49,000 nt of DNA, from positions 1 through 49,000 of the forward strand of contig JAKUQR010000021.1 of assembly GCA_022450155.1 (NCBI GenBank). Direction: 5' to 3'. The DNA is from Gammaproteobacteria bacterium. Its GTDB lineage: Bacteria > Pseudomonadota > Gammaproteobacteria > Arenicellales > UBA868. Below are positions 1-9,213 of this stretch, in pieces. Made by a program: the position numbers and the translations under genes. Within the stretch, counting starts at the first letter, position 1; each line of letters opens with the position of its first letter. Under the pieces are notes generated by a model. It was not told where the DNA came from. It was given only the letters and a program-made list of their open reading frames with translations, and did not search any database.

Positions 1-2
1 GG

Positions 3-107
3 CTGGATTTGACCAGAGACCCCCGCTGTGTGAAGAATGCAGCGGGCGAAATCGTACTGCTGAATTTCCATACCAATCTCTATGATCGCAGATCACGACG
101 GGGCTGA
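3..107 (+). CDS. C-terminal end of an unidentified protein cut by the window edge
   Basis: Frame 3 is open from the first base to a TGA at 105-107 and gives 34 residues ending with a LLNFHTNLYDRRSRRG-like tail. Its codons favour G or C at the third position, as in the genes to its right, which is why this frame was preferred over frame 2. The family is not recognised. It converges on the Rieske gene on the other strand. Confidence 0.3.
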   Translation: MDLTRDPRCVKNAAGEIVLLNFHTNLYDRRSRRG

Positions 108-139
108 GGCTTGGCTCTTGGACTGTTACCCCACCCGGT

Positions 140-1273
140 TCAGGAAGATTTGATTGTCTGGTCCAGTACCCAGTTGGCGATGGCGTGAACGCATGGCTCG
201 TAGTAAGACAATCGGCCGGGCCGACTGCTTCTCGAATTGAGCCCCTGTTGCTGGCGTTCGGATATCGCATTGTCTTCGGGAAGCGCCTTGTCCCAGCGAG
301 CGTAGTATTTCAGCACCTCGCGCGCGAAGTCCTCGCGAGCGATGCTCGAGCGGGGAAAGCACGAGCCGATGACTACGGTCGTGCGGTCCGGTGCATGTGG
401 AAGGAGTTGCAGCCACCACATGCAGTCCTGGTGGGTGGCAAAGAAGGTGCCTGGATAAATCACCGAAAAGTAGGTGCCCTTGGCTGCCAGGCCACTCAGT
501 TTTTCAATATGGGGTAGGGTGGTGTTGTCTTCGGTCAGCACGGCGATCGTGTCCGCCGCCTCGAGGTGGATTGCGGCCCACTGGCCCTTGGTAGAAACGG
601 GAACACAGTCCTGGTTGCCGATCGAGTCCTTGTGAACGGTGGCGGTGTGGTAGTCCTCCATAGCGTTCTCGATGTAGAGTTTCCAGTTGCACTTGAGGTC
701 GTAGCTTCTACGCCGGACACAGAGCATGTCGGCAAACCGGTATGACGCGTACTGCTCGGTCATGTCGCCGAGGTGTTCCTCGAGTGGCATCACGTCGTTA
801 GCAAAGGAAACAAACAGGAAGCCGGCCCAGGATTCTACCTGGAGCGGGATCAGCCCGTTCTCGGCCGGATCGAACCCAGCTGTCTGCTCCATGCCTTTCA
901 TCCGGAGTAAGGTGCCGTCGAGATCATAGACCCAGGAATGGTACGGACAGACGATGGTTCGGCAGCGGCCACGGCCTTCCAGCAGCCTTGCGCTGCGGTG
1001 CCGGCAGACGTTGGCAAAGGCGCGCACCACGTCGTCCTTGCCGCGGATGACAATCACAGACTCGCCACAGAAGTCGAGCGACATGTAATCACCCGAATCC
1101 GGAATCTCGTCGAGGCGGCCGGCGAAGTTCCACTGCTTTAGGAAAATCTGTTCAACCTCGCGCTGGTAGAAGGCCTCGCTGGTATAGCACCATGATGGCA
1201 GAGTTGAGGCCTCGATCAGAGGTCGGCGGACATCTTCGTAATGCGTGGAATCGAACAGGTTGGCTGGTAACAC
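140..1273 (-). CDS. Rieske non-heme iron oxygenase, alpha subunit
   Basis: A 377-residue ring-hydroxylating-type oxygenase alpha subunit, which uses a [2Fe-2S] Rieske centre to feed electrons to a mononuclear iron for hydroxylation or N-/O-demethylation. The Rieske ligands are visible as C90-x-H92 and C109-x2-H112. The iron site is in the segment around residues 202-214 (ENAMEDYHTATVH), giving H209 and H214. The C-terminal part (near QQQGLNSRSSRPGRL) resembles the glycine-betaine/carnitine/choline monooxygenase branch more than classical aromatic dioxygenases; this is a judgement by eye. No reductase or small subunit lies beside it, so its electron donor must be elsewhere. It is divergent from the D-2-hydroxyacid dehydrogenase across a 200-bp gap, so a shared control region is likely. 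Substrate unknown. Confidence 0.9.
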   Translation of the reverse strand: MLPANLFDSTHYEDVRRPLIEASTLPSWCYTSEAFYQREVEQIFLKQWNFAGRLDEIPDSGDYMSLDFCGESVIVIRGKDDVVRAFANVCRHRSARLLEGRGRCRTIVCPYHSWVYDLDGTLLRMKGMEQTAGFDPAENGLIPLQVESWAGFLFVSFANDVMPLEEHLGDMTEQYASYRFADMLCVRRRSYDLKCNWKLYIENAMEDYHTATVHKDSIGNQDCVPVSTKGQWAAIHLEAADTIAVLTEDNTTLPHIEKLSGLAAKGTYFSVIYPGTFFATHQDCMWWLQLLPHAPDRTTVVIGSCFPRSSIAREDFAREVLKYYARWDKALPEDNAISERQQQGLNSRSSRPGRLSYYEPCVHAIANWVLDQTIKSS

Positions 1274-1473
1274 GGGATTAAATTGCGACTGAGATTGTCT
1301 GCCTGTCTGTCTGAGTTAACGAGACGCTCGATGACCCTGGGTTGCGGCTTAGGATGACCATGAGCTACCAATTCCCGAGAGATGTAAAGTCGAGTCGTTG
1401 CTGATAGATTTTACAGCAGTTTCCCAACTAGGTCATAAAACACAATTGATCTAGATCACTCAGGTTAAGGACC
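1274..1473. promoter_or_regulatory. Divergent intergenic region between oxygenase and dehydrogenase genes
   Basis: This 200-bp gap separates two start codons that point away from each other, so it must carry both promoters or initiation signals. A purine-rich TTAAGGACC lies just before the ATG at 1474. It contains AT-rich stretches (around 1385-1445), including TTGATCTAGATCA, but no operator could be assigned with confidence. Confidence 0.4.
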
Positions 1474-2457
1474 ATGAAATTTCATCTCCATGTCGAAAAC
1501 ACGAGCGCGCTGGGCCCGGTATTCGAAGCATCGCCAGCGCGGGTGGCGGCGGCATTGGACCGAGTGCCGGGATTGGCAGAATCGCTTCGGGTAACCATTG
1601 GATACGATTATGACAACCTCGATAAGCACCTGGCCACGGCCGATGCTGTGTTCTGCTGGGATTTGCCTCGCGACAGGCTCGAGGAGCGGGCACCGCATCT
1701 GCGGTGGATTCACGTACACGGGGCCGGGATCAACCATTGGATGCCGCTCGAGGCTTTGCCGAGACGAATTACCCTCACCAATAGCCGCGGCGTCCATGGC
1801 GAGCGGGCCACCGAGTACGTAATGATGGCGGTACTGGCATTGAATAACCGGTTGCCGGAAATGGTTACTCACCAGCGCTCGGGAAGATGGCAACAGTGCT
1901 TCAGTACTGCCCTAGCCGGCAAGACGTTGCTCATTATTGGGGTCGGGCATATCGGCAGTGCGGTCGCGCGCTGGGCAAAGGGTGTCGGCCTCCATGTCAT
2001 CGGTATCCGGCGCTCCGGTAAGCCGCGGCGATGGGTCGACGAAATGTACCAGACAGGCGAACTAGTGTTTGTTCTTCCACGTGCGAACTTTGTTCTCATC
2101 AGTGCGCCGCACACCCGCGAGACCGACCAACTGATCGGGGCCCGCGAACTGGACAAGATGAAATCTGGGGCGGGGCTCATTAATTACAGCCGGGCTGGCC
2201 TGGTCGATTACGAAGCACTCAGGGCCCGGCTCGACACTGGCCGGTTGAGCGCGGTGCTCGACGTGTTCTCGCCGGAGCCGTTGCCAACCGAGTCACCGCT
2301 GTGGCAGACAAAGAACCTGCTGATTACACCGCACTGCTCATCGGACGACCAGGCCTATTACACACCGCGAACGCTGGACCTTGTGTTCGACAATGTTCAA
2401 CGCTTTATCGAGGGCAAACCACTGCGAAACTGCGTGAGCCGCCGGCTTCAATACTGA
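1474..2457 (+). CDS. D-2-hydroxyacid dehydrogenase (NAD(P)-dependent)
   Basis: A 327-residue member of the D-isomer 2-hydroxyacid dehydrogenase family, most like glyoxylate/hydroxypyruvate reductases of the GhrA type. These enzymes interconvert 2-oxoacids and D-2-hydroxyacids. The Rossmann motif GVGHIG is at 156-161. The family catalytic residues can be placed as R240 (in NYSRAGLVD), E268 (in SPEPL) and H287 (in TPHCSS). Length is normal for the family. The start follows an AAGGACC-like ribosome binding site. It is the first gene of a same-strand series with the DUF1989 protein and the ABC importer, 174 bp upstream of the former, so it may handle an oxoacid product of the imported compound; that link is inference. 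Confidence 0.9.
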   Translation: MKFHLHVENTSALGPVFEASPARVAAALDRVPGLAESLRVTIGYDYDNLDKHLATADAVFCWDLPRDRLEERAPHLRWIHVHGAGINHWMPLEALPRRITLTNSRGVHGERATEYVMMAVLALNNRLPEMVTHQRSGRWQQCFSTALAGKTLLIIGVGHIGSAVARWAKGVGLHVIGIRRSGKPRRWVDEMYQTGELVFVLPRANFVLISAPHTRETDQLIGARELDKMKSGAGLINYSRAGLVDYEALRARLDTGRLSAVLDVFSPEPLPTESPLWQTKNLLITPHCSSDDQAYYTPRTLDLVFDNVQRFIEGKPLRNCVSRRLQY

Positions 2458-2631
2458 TGGGTGTTTTCCAGCGGTGTCGAGTTGGGAGAAAAGCAATCAC
2501 TATTGAATCTGAATTACTGATTGTTAATGGCTTCTTGGCAGTTGGAAGGTTATTCTGTAGTTTGTGACCAATCTGTTTCTGCACGCTGTTAATTCAAACT
2601 ACTGGATAACAAACCTGCTACTGGAGGGAGT

Positions 2632-3261
2632 ATGACTTTTACTAACCCGATCGAAGGCGGTACGGTACTTGAGGATACCGTCGTTCCCGAAGGCGAACCC
2701 TGGAGCGTCAGGCTGGCCGCAGGCGATGTGCTCCGCTTGGTTGACCTTGAAGGCCAGCAAGCGGTGGATTTCCTTTGCTACAGCACCGATGATCTAGCCG
2801 ACAGGTACAACGCGGCAAACACGATCAAACTCAACGGGAACATCTACCTAGGCCAAGATTCAACGCTATGGTCAGTACGGGCGCGCAAATTGATGACCAT
2901 AATAGAGGATACTTGCGGTTTCCATGACACGATATATGGTTGCTGTTCAGTAGAGGTCGACGACGTGCGGTTCGGGAAAAATAACGGCAAGGGCTGTCAG
3001 GGTAATTTCGAGACGGAACTCGCCAAGCACGGGTTGGACCGAAGAGACATCGTTGCCAATGTTAACTTTTTCATGCGCGTTCCGGTTGAAGAATCTGGTG
3101 TACTAAGCATCGTCCCAGGCCTCTCCAAACCTGGAGACTACCTCAGTTTACGCGCGGAACGGGATGTGTTGGCGGTTCTGTCAAATTGCCCGGAGTGCCT
3201 GAATAATGCGGCCGGTTTCAAACCGACTCCGATCCGCGTTATCGTCTATTCCACTAAATGA
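2632..3261 (+). CDS. Urea carboxylase-associated (DUF1989) family protein
   Basis: A 209-residue DUF1989 protein. Members are found with urea carboxylase, guanidine/carboxyguanidine metabolism genes and amino-compound transporters; the biochemical role of most is not settled. The hallmark opening (GDVLRLVDLEGQQAVDFLCY) is at residues 31-50, and conserved Cys and His residues that could bind a metal lie near C95, H98 and C104-C105. A strong GGAGGGAG precedes the ATG. It sits 30 bp before an amino-acid-type ABC permease, the same linkage seen for urea carboxylase-associated genes, so it probably acts on the imported compound. A second, divergent DUF1989 gene lies at 46659. Confidence 0.9.
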   Translation: MTFTNPIEGGTVLEDTVVPEGEPWSVRLAAGDVLRLVDLEGQQAVDFLCYSTDDLADRYNAANTIKLNGNIYLGQDSTLWSVRARKLMTIIEDTCGFHDTIYGCCSVEVDDVRFGKNNGKGCQGNFETELAKHGLDRRDIVANVNFFMRVPVEESGVLSIVPGLSKPGDYLSLRAERDVLAVLSNCPECLNNAAGFKPTPIRVIVYSTK

Positions 3262-3291
3262 CTGGGGTAACCCTAGCCACAGGAGGTCGCG

Positions 3292-3954
3292 ATGTATGAC
3301 TGGAACTTCAATGTCATCTGGGACTACCGGATGGTCTACATGCGAGGGGCCTTGATCACGCTGGAACTCAGTCTGTTGGCCTTGGTGTTCAGCATGTCTT
3401 TAGGCTTGTTTGTGGGCATCGCCAGGCATAGTAAACGCTATATTCTTTCGTTCCCTGCCTCCTGGTACGTGGAAATATTCCGGGATACCCCGCTTCTAAT
3501 TCAGATCGTCTGGATCTACTATTGCCTTCCGATCCTCCTGGGTGTGACGTTGACGGCGTTCTGGGCTTCTACCGTAGCGCTGTCTTTGCACATGTCTGCC
3601 TACGTGGCGGAGATTTTTCGCGCAGGAATCGCGTCAGTCGACAAAGGGCACGTGGATGCCGCAAAAATCTTGGGATTGAATTACTTTCAGACCATGACCC
3701 GCATCATTTTGCCACAGGTCTTCCGCCGGATGCTTCCGCCTCTGGTCAATAATTTTGCCGACATCTTGAAGCTCTCGGCCCTAGCCTCGGTGATCGGTGT
3801 TTACGAGCTGCTCCACTCAGTCGACAATGTCATCATGAACAACTTCCGCCCGCTGGAGATGTATTCTGTCCTCGCGCTTGTGTACTTCGTCCTGATTTTT
3901 CCAGTGGCCTTCGGCGCAAGGCGCGCCGAACTCTATTTTGCTCGGAGAATTTGA
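3292..3954 (+). CDS. Polar amino acid ABC transporter permease (HisM/GlnP family)
   Basis: A 220-residue inner-membrane permease of the polar amino acid uptake family (HisM/ArtQ/GlnP type). Hydrophobic segments run through the protein, and the cytoplasmic coupling (EAA) loop is visible around AKILGLNYFQTMTRIILPQ. AGGAGG stands 6-7 bases before the ATG. Only one permease gene is present, so the transporter is probably a homodimeric permease; many relatives use two. The ATPase gene starts 3 bp after its stop, so the two are almost certainly co-translated. Confidence 0.93.
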   Translation: MYDWNFNVIWDYRMVYMRGALITLELSLLALVFSMSLGLFVGIARHSKRYILSFPASWYVEIFRDTPLLIQIVWIYYCLPILLGVTLTAFWASTVALSLHMSAYVAEIFRAGIASVDKGHVDAAKILGLNYFQTMTRIILPQVFRRMLPPLVNNFADILKLSALASVIGVYELLHSVDNVIMNNFRPLEMYSVLALVYFVLIFPVAFGARRAELYFARRI

Positions 3955-3957
3955 TCG

Positions 3958-4740
3958 ATGACTCCGACAGTTCCGGCCATTCAATTGCAAGATGTTAAAA
4001 AGCGTTTCGGGTCTCTTGACGTTTTGTGCGGAATCAATCTTGAAGTGGACCCGGGAGGGGTAGTATGTGTAATAGGGCCTTCGGGTTCCGGGAAAAGCAC
4101 TCTGCTGCGGTGCATCGCTTACCTGGAAGACGATTTTGAAGGGAAGATTTATCTGGAAGGCGACCTTCTAGGTCGAGCCTTACGCAACGGCCACCTAGAG
4201 CGGGTAGGAGGTGCTGCGCTACGGAAAGTACAGATAAAGGTGGGCATGGTGTTTCAGAACTTCAACCTTTGGCCCCACAAGACCGTCCTCGGGAACATTA
4301 TCCAAGCTCTTATCCTGGTAAAGAAGATGACGAGGACCGAAGCCGAGGATATTGGTGATCAACTCTTAGCCAAGGTGGGTCTGAGCGACAAGCGTAAGGA
4401 ATATCCCTCGCGTCTCTCGGGTGGACAACAACAGCGAGTTGCTATCGCCCGGGCCCTGGCCATGCGCCCCCGGATCATGCTTTTCGATGAGGTTACTTCC
4501 GCTCTCGACGCTGAGTTGGTGGACGAGGTTCTCCAGGTTATGAAGCAACTTGCCGAAGAGGGAATGACGATGTTGGTGGTGACCCACGAGCTTGGTTTCG
4601 CCGCCAGGGTGGCAGATCGGGTTGTCTTCATGGATGAAGGGGTGGTTATTGAGGAAGGGCCGTCAGAGAAAGTTCTGAAGAACCCTAGTCAATTAAGGAC
4701 CCGGGAATTCCTCTCGTTGGTGACCCATGAAGAAATTTGA
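3958..4740 (+). CDS. Amino acid ABC transporter ATP-binding protein
   Basis: A 260-residue ATPase of the GlnQ/HisP family that powers the neighbouring permease. Walker [10 protein letters not shown] is at residues 40-48, the Q-loop glutamine is Q100 ([11 protein letters not shown]), the signature LSGGQQQR is at 153-160 and Walker B IMLFDE is at 173-178. All motifs are intact and length is normal. It lies between permease and binding protein in one transcription unit. The Walker B has E-V-T in place of the commoner E-P-T, which is a mild variation. Confidence 0.95.
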   Translation: MTPTVPAIQLQDVKKRFGSLDVLCGINLEVDPGGVVCVIGPSGSGKSTLLRCIAYLEDDFEGKIYLEGDLLGRALRNGHLERVGGAALRKVQIKVGMVFQNFNLWPHKTVLGNIIQALILVKKMTRTEAEDIGDQLLAKVGLSDKRKEYPSRLSGGQQQRVAIARALAMRPRIMLFDEVTSALDAELVDEVLQVMKQLAEEGMTMLVVTHELGFAARVADRVVFMDEGVVIEEGPSEKVLKNPSQLRTREFLSLVTHEEI

Positions 4741-4842
4741 TGTAATCTGCTCCGGCGTATTTTACGATCCAAGTTGGAAGGTCGATTTTCCAAGGAGTTT
4801 AAGCACGGGCACATGCCCATGATAACTAAGAGGAGTAACACT

Positions 4843-5658
4843 ATGATTTGTAAAACAAAATGTATCTATCGTCTCCTGCCGTCTTTGTTTGCAGTTGTGG
4901 CAATGGTGTCATTGGTGATGGCACCGGCAGCGGCAAGGGATATGGCTGAAATCACCAAGGCAAAGCAGTTCAACATTGGGGTTGTTCCCTTCCCCCCTGA
5001 TGTAATCAAGGATCCCATTACCGGCGAGTACAAGGGCATTTTTGTGGACGCTGCCCGATACATCTGCGAGACCATCGAAGTCGAGTGCGTATTCAAGGAG
5101 TTTGCCTGGGCTACGTTTATCGCCGGGCTGCAGTCAAGGCAGATTGATCTCTCTGTTGCCTCAACTTACTCGAAGATGAAGAGGGCTCTCGTCGTAAACT
5201 TCAGTCAGCCTATTTATTTCCTCGGGTACAGGGCCGTAGCGAAAAAGGGGGACACCCGGTTTAACAGTCCCGAAGACTTGAACAATCCCGGTATCACGAT
5301 TGGGGTTACCCAGGGGACAGGTGAACATGACTGGGTACAAAAGGTGGCTCCCAAGGCCAAGTTAAGCGTTGTCAAGACAGAAGAGATGAATATGCTTCAG
5401 ATTGTGACAGGCAAGGTTGACGTCGCTATTGGCGACTCAGTTGCGGCCCACCATGCACTAGTCAAACAGTCAGGTATCGAGGCGGTGCTCGGAGGGCGGA
5501 TTTACAGCAGGAACATGGTTGCCTGGGCGATGCACAAAGAGGACACCGATATCTTGCGCTTCGTAAATACAGCGCTTAATCAGCTCATCGCCAGCGGTAA
5601 GTTGGAGGATCTCGCGAAGGCGTATGAGGCACCATGGATTAACGACTTAGCTTTCTGA
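4843..5658 (+). CDS. Amino acid ABC transporter substrate-binding protein
   Basis: A periplasmic solute-binding protein of family 3 (polar amino acids), about 271 residues from the ATG at 4843. That start was chosen over the upstream in-frame ATG at 4774 because AGAGGAG stands just before it and it gives a normal signal peptide, MICKTKCIYR...MAPAAA, cleaved before RDMAE. The mature part shows the usual pattern of a first lobe (FNIGVVPFPPDV), a ligand region (SVASTYSKMKRA) and the hinge-lobe GITIGVTQGTGEHDW. It completes the importer with the two preceding genes. The ligand is probably an amino acid or related small zwitterion; specificity cannot be read. Confidence 0.93.
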   Translation: MICKTKCIYRLLPSLFAVVAMVSLVMAPAAARDMAEITKAKQFNIGVVPFPPDVIKDPITGEYKGIFVDAARYICETIEVECVFKEFAWATFIAGLQSRQIDLSVASTYSKMKRALVVNFSQPIYFLGYRAVAKKGDTRFNSPEDLNNPGITIGVTQGTGEHDWVQKVAPKAKLSVVKTEEMNMLQIVTGKVDVAIGDSVAAHHALVKQSGIEAVLGGRIYSRNMVAWAMHKEDTDILRFVNTALNQLIASGKLEDLAKAYEAPWINDLAF

Positions 5659-5891
5659 CAGTGGCTCAGGGTGCGGGGGTTCTGAATGACGGCTTGTGCT
5701 GTCGAACCCGCGCGCCCTGGCAAATTCATTGCTCAAAAGCACCGGTGATTCGATCTCGTTGATTCAGCGACAACTCATCTTTTCGGCCTAGGTGGTGCGT
5801 CGGCAACCTACCCCGATTGGCAACAAGGTTAATCGAGACCGCCAAAGTGTGATGATCGGGTTCTTAGCTGACTGGATGAACGCGGGTTTGA

Positions 5892-6184
5892 AGAGATGAA
5901 AACCAAAGTCGGAGCAAGAACCATCGGTTGTATTTGCTCACGCTGGATGGTCAGCCACTAGACGAAAGGGCCAAAATTAACAGTTCACCGGCAACTGTTT
6001 TGAGTCGGTCGCCGAAGGCGATGCGCTACAGCAACTGACATTGGCCGTGTTTGCAGACCGCCTGGGTGGAAACGAGCGAGTACTGGCGTTACCTGAAGGG
6101 TTTATGAAGCAGGTGACCACGGACCTTGACAATGTATGGGTCCCCACCAGCACCGGCATTGATGTCGCACTTGACAACAACTAG
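5892..6184 (+). pseudogene. Frameshifted remnant of an unidentified gene
   Basis: Two protein-like stretches in different frames abut here. The first, from about 5892, contains YLLTLDGQPLDERAKI. The second, from 5981 to a TAG at 6182, contains QQLTLAVFADRLGGNERVL and ends TSTGIDVALDNN. They join if the frame changes near 5975-5981, beside an AAAA run. No start codon or ribosome binding site is evident. Codon use in the second piece resembles real genes. Family not recognised; it could be a decayed gene displaced when the CoA-transferase cluster arrived. Confidence 0.35.
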
Positions 6185-6300
6185 CGGTGTTGCCAGACAG
6201 GAGTGCAGACACACCCTGATAGGCAGATTACCATGCCGTTTCAATTGCAGCCGGTTGGGTGCAACAGAACGGGCTGGCAGGAAATTAACGAGGGAGTAGC

Positions 6301-7272
6301 ATGACCGATCCACTTCAGGTTAAGCCGTACCTTGACCTTCGCGCGGAAACCCAGGCACGCGACCGGGGGCTCAAAGAAAAAGTCATGTCGCTCGAGGAAG
6401 CGGCCGCACTGGTGTGCGACGGTGATCACGTCGCAATCGGCGGTAGCACGATATCTCGCACTCCGATGGCAATGATCTGGGCGCTGATCCGGCAGGGCCG
6501 GCGTAAGCTCATCGCCTCGCGCAGCATCATGTCGCACGAGGGTGACCTGCTGCTGGCTTCTGGCGTCAGTTCGCACGTAGTCACGAGCTGGTTCAGCCAG
6601 GGTATCGTCTGGGGTGTATCGAAGGTCATGCGTCTTCACGTCGAATCTGGCAAAGCCCGCTTTGACGAGTGGTCACACATGTCGATGGGCTTGCGTTACC
6701 GGGCTGGCGCGATGGGTATTCCCTTCATGCCAACACGATCCATGATGGGATCGGGCGTGGGCGAGAGAACGAGGTCGGAAACACACGAGATGACCTGTCC
6801 GTTTAGCGGCGACCAACTCGTCTTGCTGCCGGCACTCAACCCAGACGTGGCCATCATCCACGTCCAACGAGCCGACGCGTACGGCAACGCACAGATCGAC
6901 GGCCTCCAGTTCATGGACATAGATATCGCGATGGCGGCAACAAAGGTGATCCTTACCACCGAACGGCTGATCGACAACGCCCAGATTCGCCGTACCCCCG
7001 ACCGAACCCGGATTCCGTTCTTCACCGTAGATGCGGTTGTCGAGGTGCCGTTTGGTTGCGCACCCCACGAGTGCTACGGCACCTACGAACCATTCTTCGA
7101 TCAAATGGACGACTACGCGAAACAGGTCTCTGCAGACCCGGAACAGGGTGCTGCCAATTACCTAAAAGAGTACTTCTACGATACCGCGACCTGGCAGGAC
7201 TACCTCGAGAAATTCGGCATAGCCGCGATGCTGGACGCGAGCCGGCGCGGGCGGAGCATTTATGATGACTGA
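6301..7272 (+). CDS. CoA transferase subunit A (glutaconate CoA-transferase-like)
   Basis: A 323-residue family I CoA-transferase alpha subunit, most like GctA. The N-terminal CoA-binding part shows the DGDHVAIGGSTISRTPMA stretch, comparable to the usual glycine-rich region near the start of subunit A. GAGGGAG precedes the ATG. Its end overlaps the start of subunit B by 11 bp, as expected for a heteromeric enzyme made in equal amounts. Such enzymes move CoA between carboxylic acids. In this neighbourhood it probably activates an acid arising in the same catabolic route, but GctAB homologues near LLM oxidoreductases often have no known substrate. Confidence 0.88.
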   Translation: MTDPLQVKPYLDLRAETQARDRGLKEKVMSLEEAAALVCDGDHVAIGGSTISRTPMAMIWALIRQGRRKLIASRSIMSHEGDLLLASGVSSHVVTSWFSQGIVWGVSKVMRLHVESGKARFDEWSHMSMGLRYRAGAMGIPFMPTRSMMGSGVGERTRSETHEMTCPFSGDQLVLLPALNPDVAIIHVQRADAYGNAQIDGLQFMDIDIAMAATKVILTTERLIDNAQIRRTPDRTRIPFFTVDAVVEVPFGCAPHECYGTYEPFFDQMDDYAKQVSADPEQGAANYLKEYFYDTATWQDYLEKFGIAAMLDASRRGRSIYDD

Positions 7273-8035
7273 CAAGCCTGCCTGCACCGCATCGGAACTA
7301 TTGGCTGTGATGAGTGCGAGACTCCTCAACGACGGCCAGATCGTGTTTGCCGGTGTCGGTATACCGCTGTTGGCCGTGACGCTCGCACAGAGACTGCACG
7401 CACCCAGCCTCACGATCATGTTCGAGGGTGGCGTGATTGGCCCGTTCATCGAGCCCGGTAAATTACCGCCCTCGACCAACGAGCAGCGCTGTACGCGCAA
7501 GGCCAACATGGTGCTGCCGATTACCGATGTCCTGCTGCTGCTGCAGCGGGGCTATATCGATATCGGTTTCATGGGCGGGGCCCAGATCGACCGCTACGGT
7601 AACCTCAACAGCTCGTTCATCGGTGATCCGGACAAACCGAAAATCCGTCTTCCCGGCACCGGCGGCGGCAACGACATCTCCAGCCTGGCCAACATGATCG
7701 TGGCTATGAAACACGAGAAACGCCGCTTCGTAGCGGAGGTCGACTTCGTGACCAGCCCTGGATTCCTGACCGGCGGCACTTCGCGGATCGATGCAGGCCT
7801 CGTTACCGGCGGCATGTTTCGGGTCGTGACTGATCTTGCCTTAATAGGGTTTGACAGCGAGAGCCGGCAGATGAGTGTGTTGGCACTGCACGAGGGAGTA
7901 ACCCGCGAGCAGGTGCTGGATAACACCGGCTTTGACCTTGCGTTCGATGACACACTCGCCGTGACCGCCCCGCCTTCTTCGGACGAACTTGCAGTGTTAC
8001 GGGAACTGGATCCGGAACAACTCTACACCGCCTGA
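7262..8035 (+). CDS. CoA transferase subunit B (glutaconate CoA-transferase-like)
   Basis: A 257-residue beta subunit of the same enzyme. The family's catalytic glutamate sits in the MFEGGVIGPF segment near residue 55, comparable to the E-x-G motif of GctB. The downstream GTGGGNDISSLANM region is characteristic of subunit B. Two ATG codons occur at 7262 and 7265; the first is used here. It overlaps subunit A and is followed 41 bp later by the LLM oxidoreductase on the same strand, which suggests a three-gene operon. Confidence 0.88.
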   Translation: MMTDKPACTASELLAVMSARLLNDGQIVFAGVGIPLLAVTLAQRLHAPSLTIMFEGGVIGPFIEPGKLPPSTNEQRCTRKANMVLPITDVLLLLQRGYIDIGFMGGAQIDRYGNLNSSFIGDPDKPKIRLPGTGGGNDISSLANMIVAMKHEKRRFVAEVDFVTSPGFLTGGTSRIDAGLVTGGMFRVVTDLALIGFDSESRQMSVLALHEGVTREQVLDNTGFDLAFDDTLAVTAPPSSDELAVLRELDPEQLYTA

Positions 8036-8076
8036 ACCGCAGCTACACTAACTGAATTCAACTGGAGGCTAAGAAG

Positions 8077-9024
8077 ATGCCGTCGAACCAAGTTGCCTAT
8101 GGCATGACACTGCGCAATTTCGTGGCCTACCCGGAACTGCCCAACCCTGCCGGCCTAATCGAACAAGGCGAGTGGATCGAGCAACTCGGCTTCGAATCGG
8201 TCTGGGTCTGGGACCACATCCTGCTTGGGGTCGAGCCCCACTTCCCGATCATCGACTCGCTCTCGCTCCTGACCGCGATCGCGGCAAGAACGCGCACAGT
8301 CAAACTCGGTACCGGTGTTCTTATTCTGCCACTCAGGAATCCGGTGATCCTTGCCAAGCAGCTCTCCAGCATGGACGTAATCTCAGGCGGGCGACTGCTG
8401 CTGGGTCTCGCCTCGGGCTGGTACAAGCGCGAATTCGATGCCGTTGGCGTTGACTTTCACCAGCGGGGCAAGATCATGGACCAAAACCTCGATATTCTCG
8501 AGCGCCTGTGGACCGAAGACAAGATAACCGCCGAGTACCCACCACACAAATTAAGAAGCGCAGCCATGTTCCCTAAACCACAGCAACAGCCCCGGCCACC
8601 GATCCTCATCGGCGGTTACGCCGACCGCGTACTCAAACGTGTCGCGACACGAAGCGATGGTTGGCTTACCTACTGCTACACCGCCACTTCCTATGCCGAA
8701 GACAAGGCACGAATTCTCCAGTTCGCCGAGGAAGCCGGCCGCGACCCGACAGCGCTGTCATTCACTAACCAGTTACCAATCGGAATCGGCCCACGGGAAA
8801 AAATGGAAGGACCGATGATGGAGTGGCTTAACACGGAGTGGGATTTCGCCTCCTGGAGCAAATCGACTGCAGACAGCGCGATTATCGGCACGGTGGACGA
8901 ATGCGCCGAACAACTTCGCGCCCACTTCGAAAAGGGCCTCGATCGGCTGGTCTTCATGCCCTACCGGTACCAAGACGAGCAGGTGGAAGCGATAGCGAAG
9001 GAACTGATCCCGCTACTTGGTTGA
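8077..9024 (+). CDS. LLM class flavin- or F420-dependent oxidoreductase
   Basis: A 315-residue luciferase-like monooxygenase-superfamily protein, close in layout to the TIGR03619 group predicted to use F420. The TIM-barrel hallmarks are visible: GFESVWVWDHI early, KLGTGVLILPLRNP in the middle, and GRLLLGLASGWYKREF. GGAGG lies 8 bases before the ATG. No F420 biosynthesis gene is in the window, so FMN is equally possible. Placed directly behind a CoA transferase and before 5-oxoprolinase genes, it may oxygenate or reduce a ring or acyl intermediate; inference only. It is one of three LLM proteins in the window. Confidence 0.88.
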   Translation: MPSNQVAYGMTLRNFVAYPELPNPAGLIEQGEWIEQLGFESVWVWDHILLGVEPHFPIIDSLSLLTAIAARTRTVKLGTGVLILPLRNPVILAKQLSSMDVISGGRLLLGLASGWYKREFDAVGVDFHQRGKIMDQNLDILERLWTEDKITAEYPPHKLRSAAMFPKPQQQPRPPILIGGYADRVLKRVATRSDGWLTYCYTATSYAEDKARILQFAEEAGRDPTALSFTNQLPIGIGPREKMEGPMMEWLNTEWDFASWSKSTADSAIIGTVDECAEQLRAHFEKGLDRLVFMPYRYQDEQVEAIAKELIPLLG

Positions 9025-9213
9025 CACTGATCACCGCACTCTGTGCGCTAGACCAACTGGAAACCGTTAGCGCTCGCTGACAACAACCCCATCGCGAACG
9101 CCATTGCCGATCGACTGGGTGAACACATGGCCCCAGGCAACTGTCCTGGCCAGGGCCCAGGGATGCGCGCCTGACCCATCGCTATACCTACCAGCGAGGT
9201 CAGGCTGCCAGAC

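Noticed and set aside
5672-5715. Inverted repeat GGGTTC...GAACCC after the substrate-binding protein gene as a terminator
   Set aside because: The loop is about 21 bases and no T-run follows; it may be chance in GC-rich sequence.
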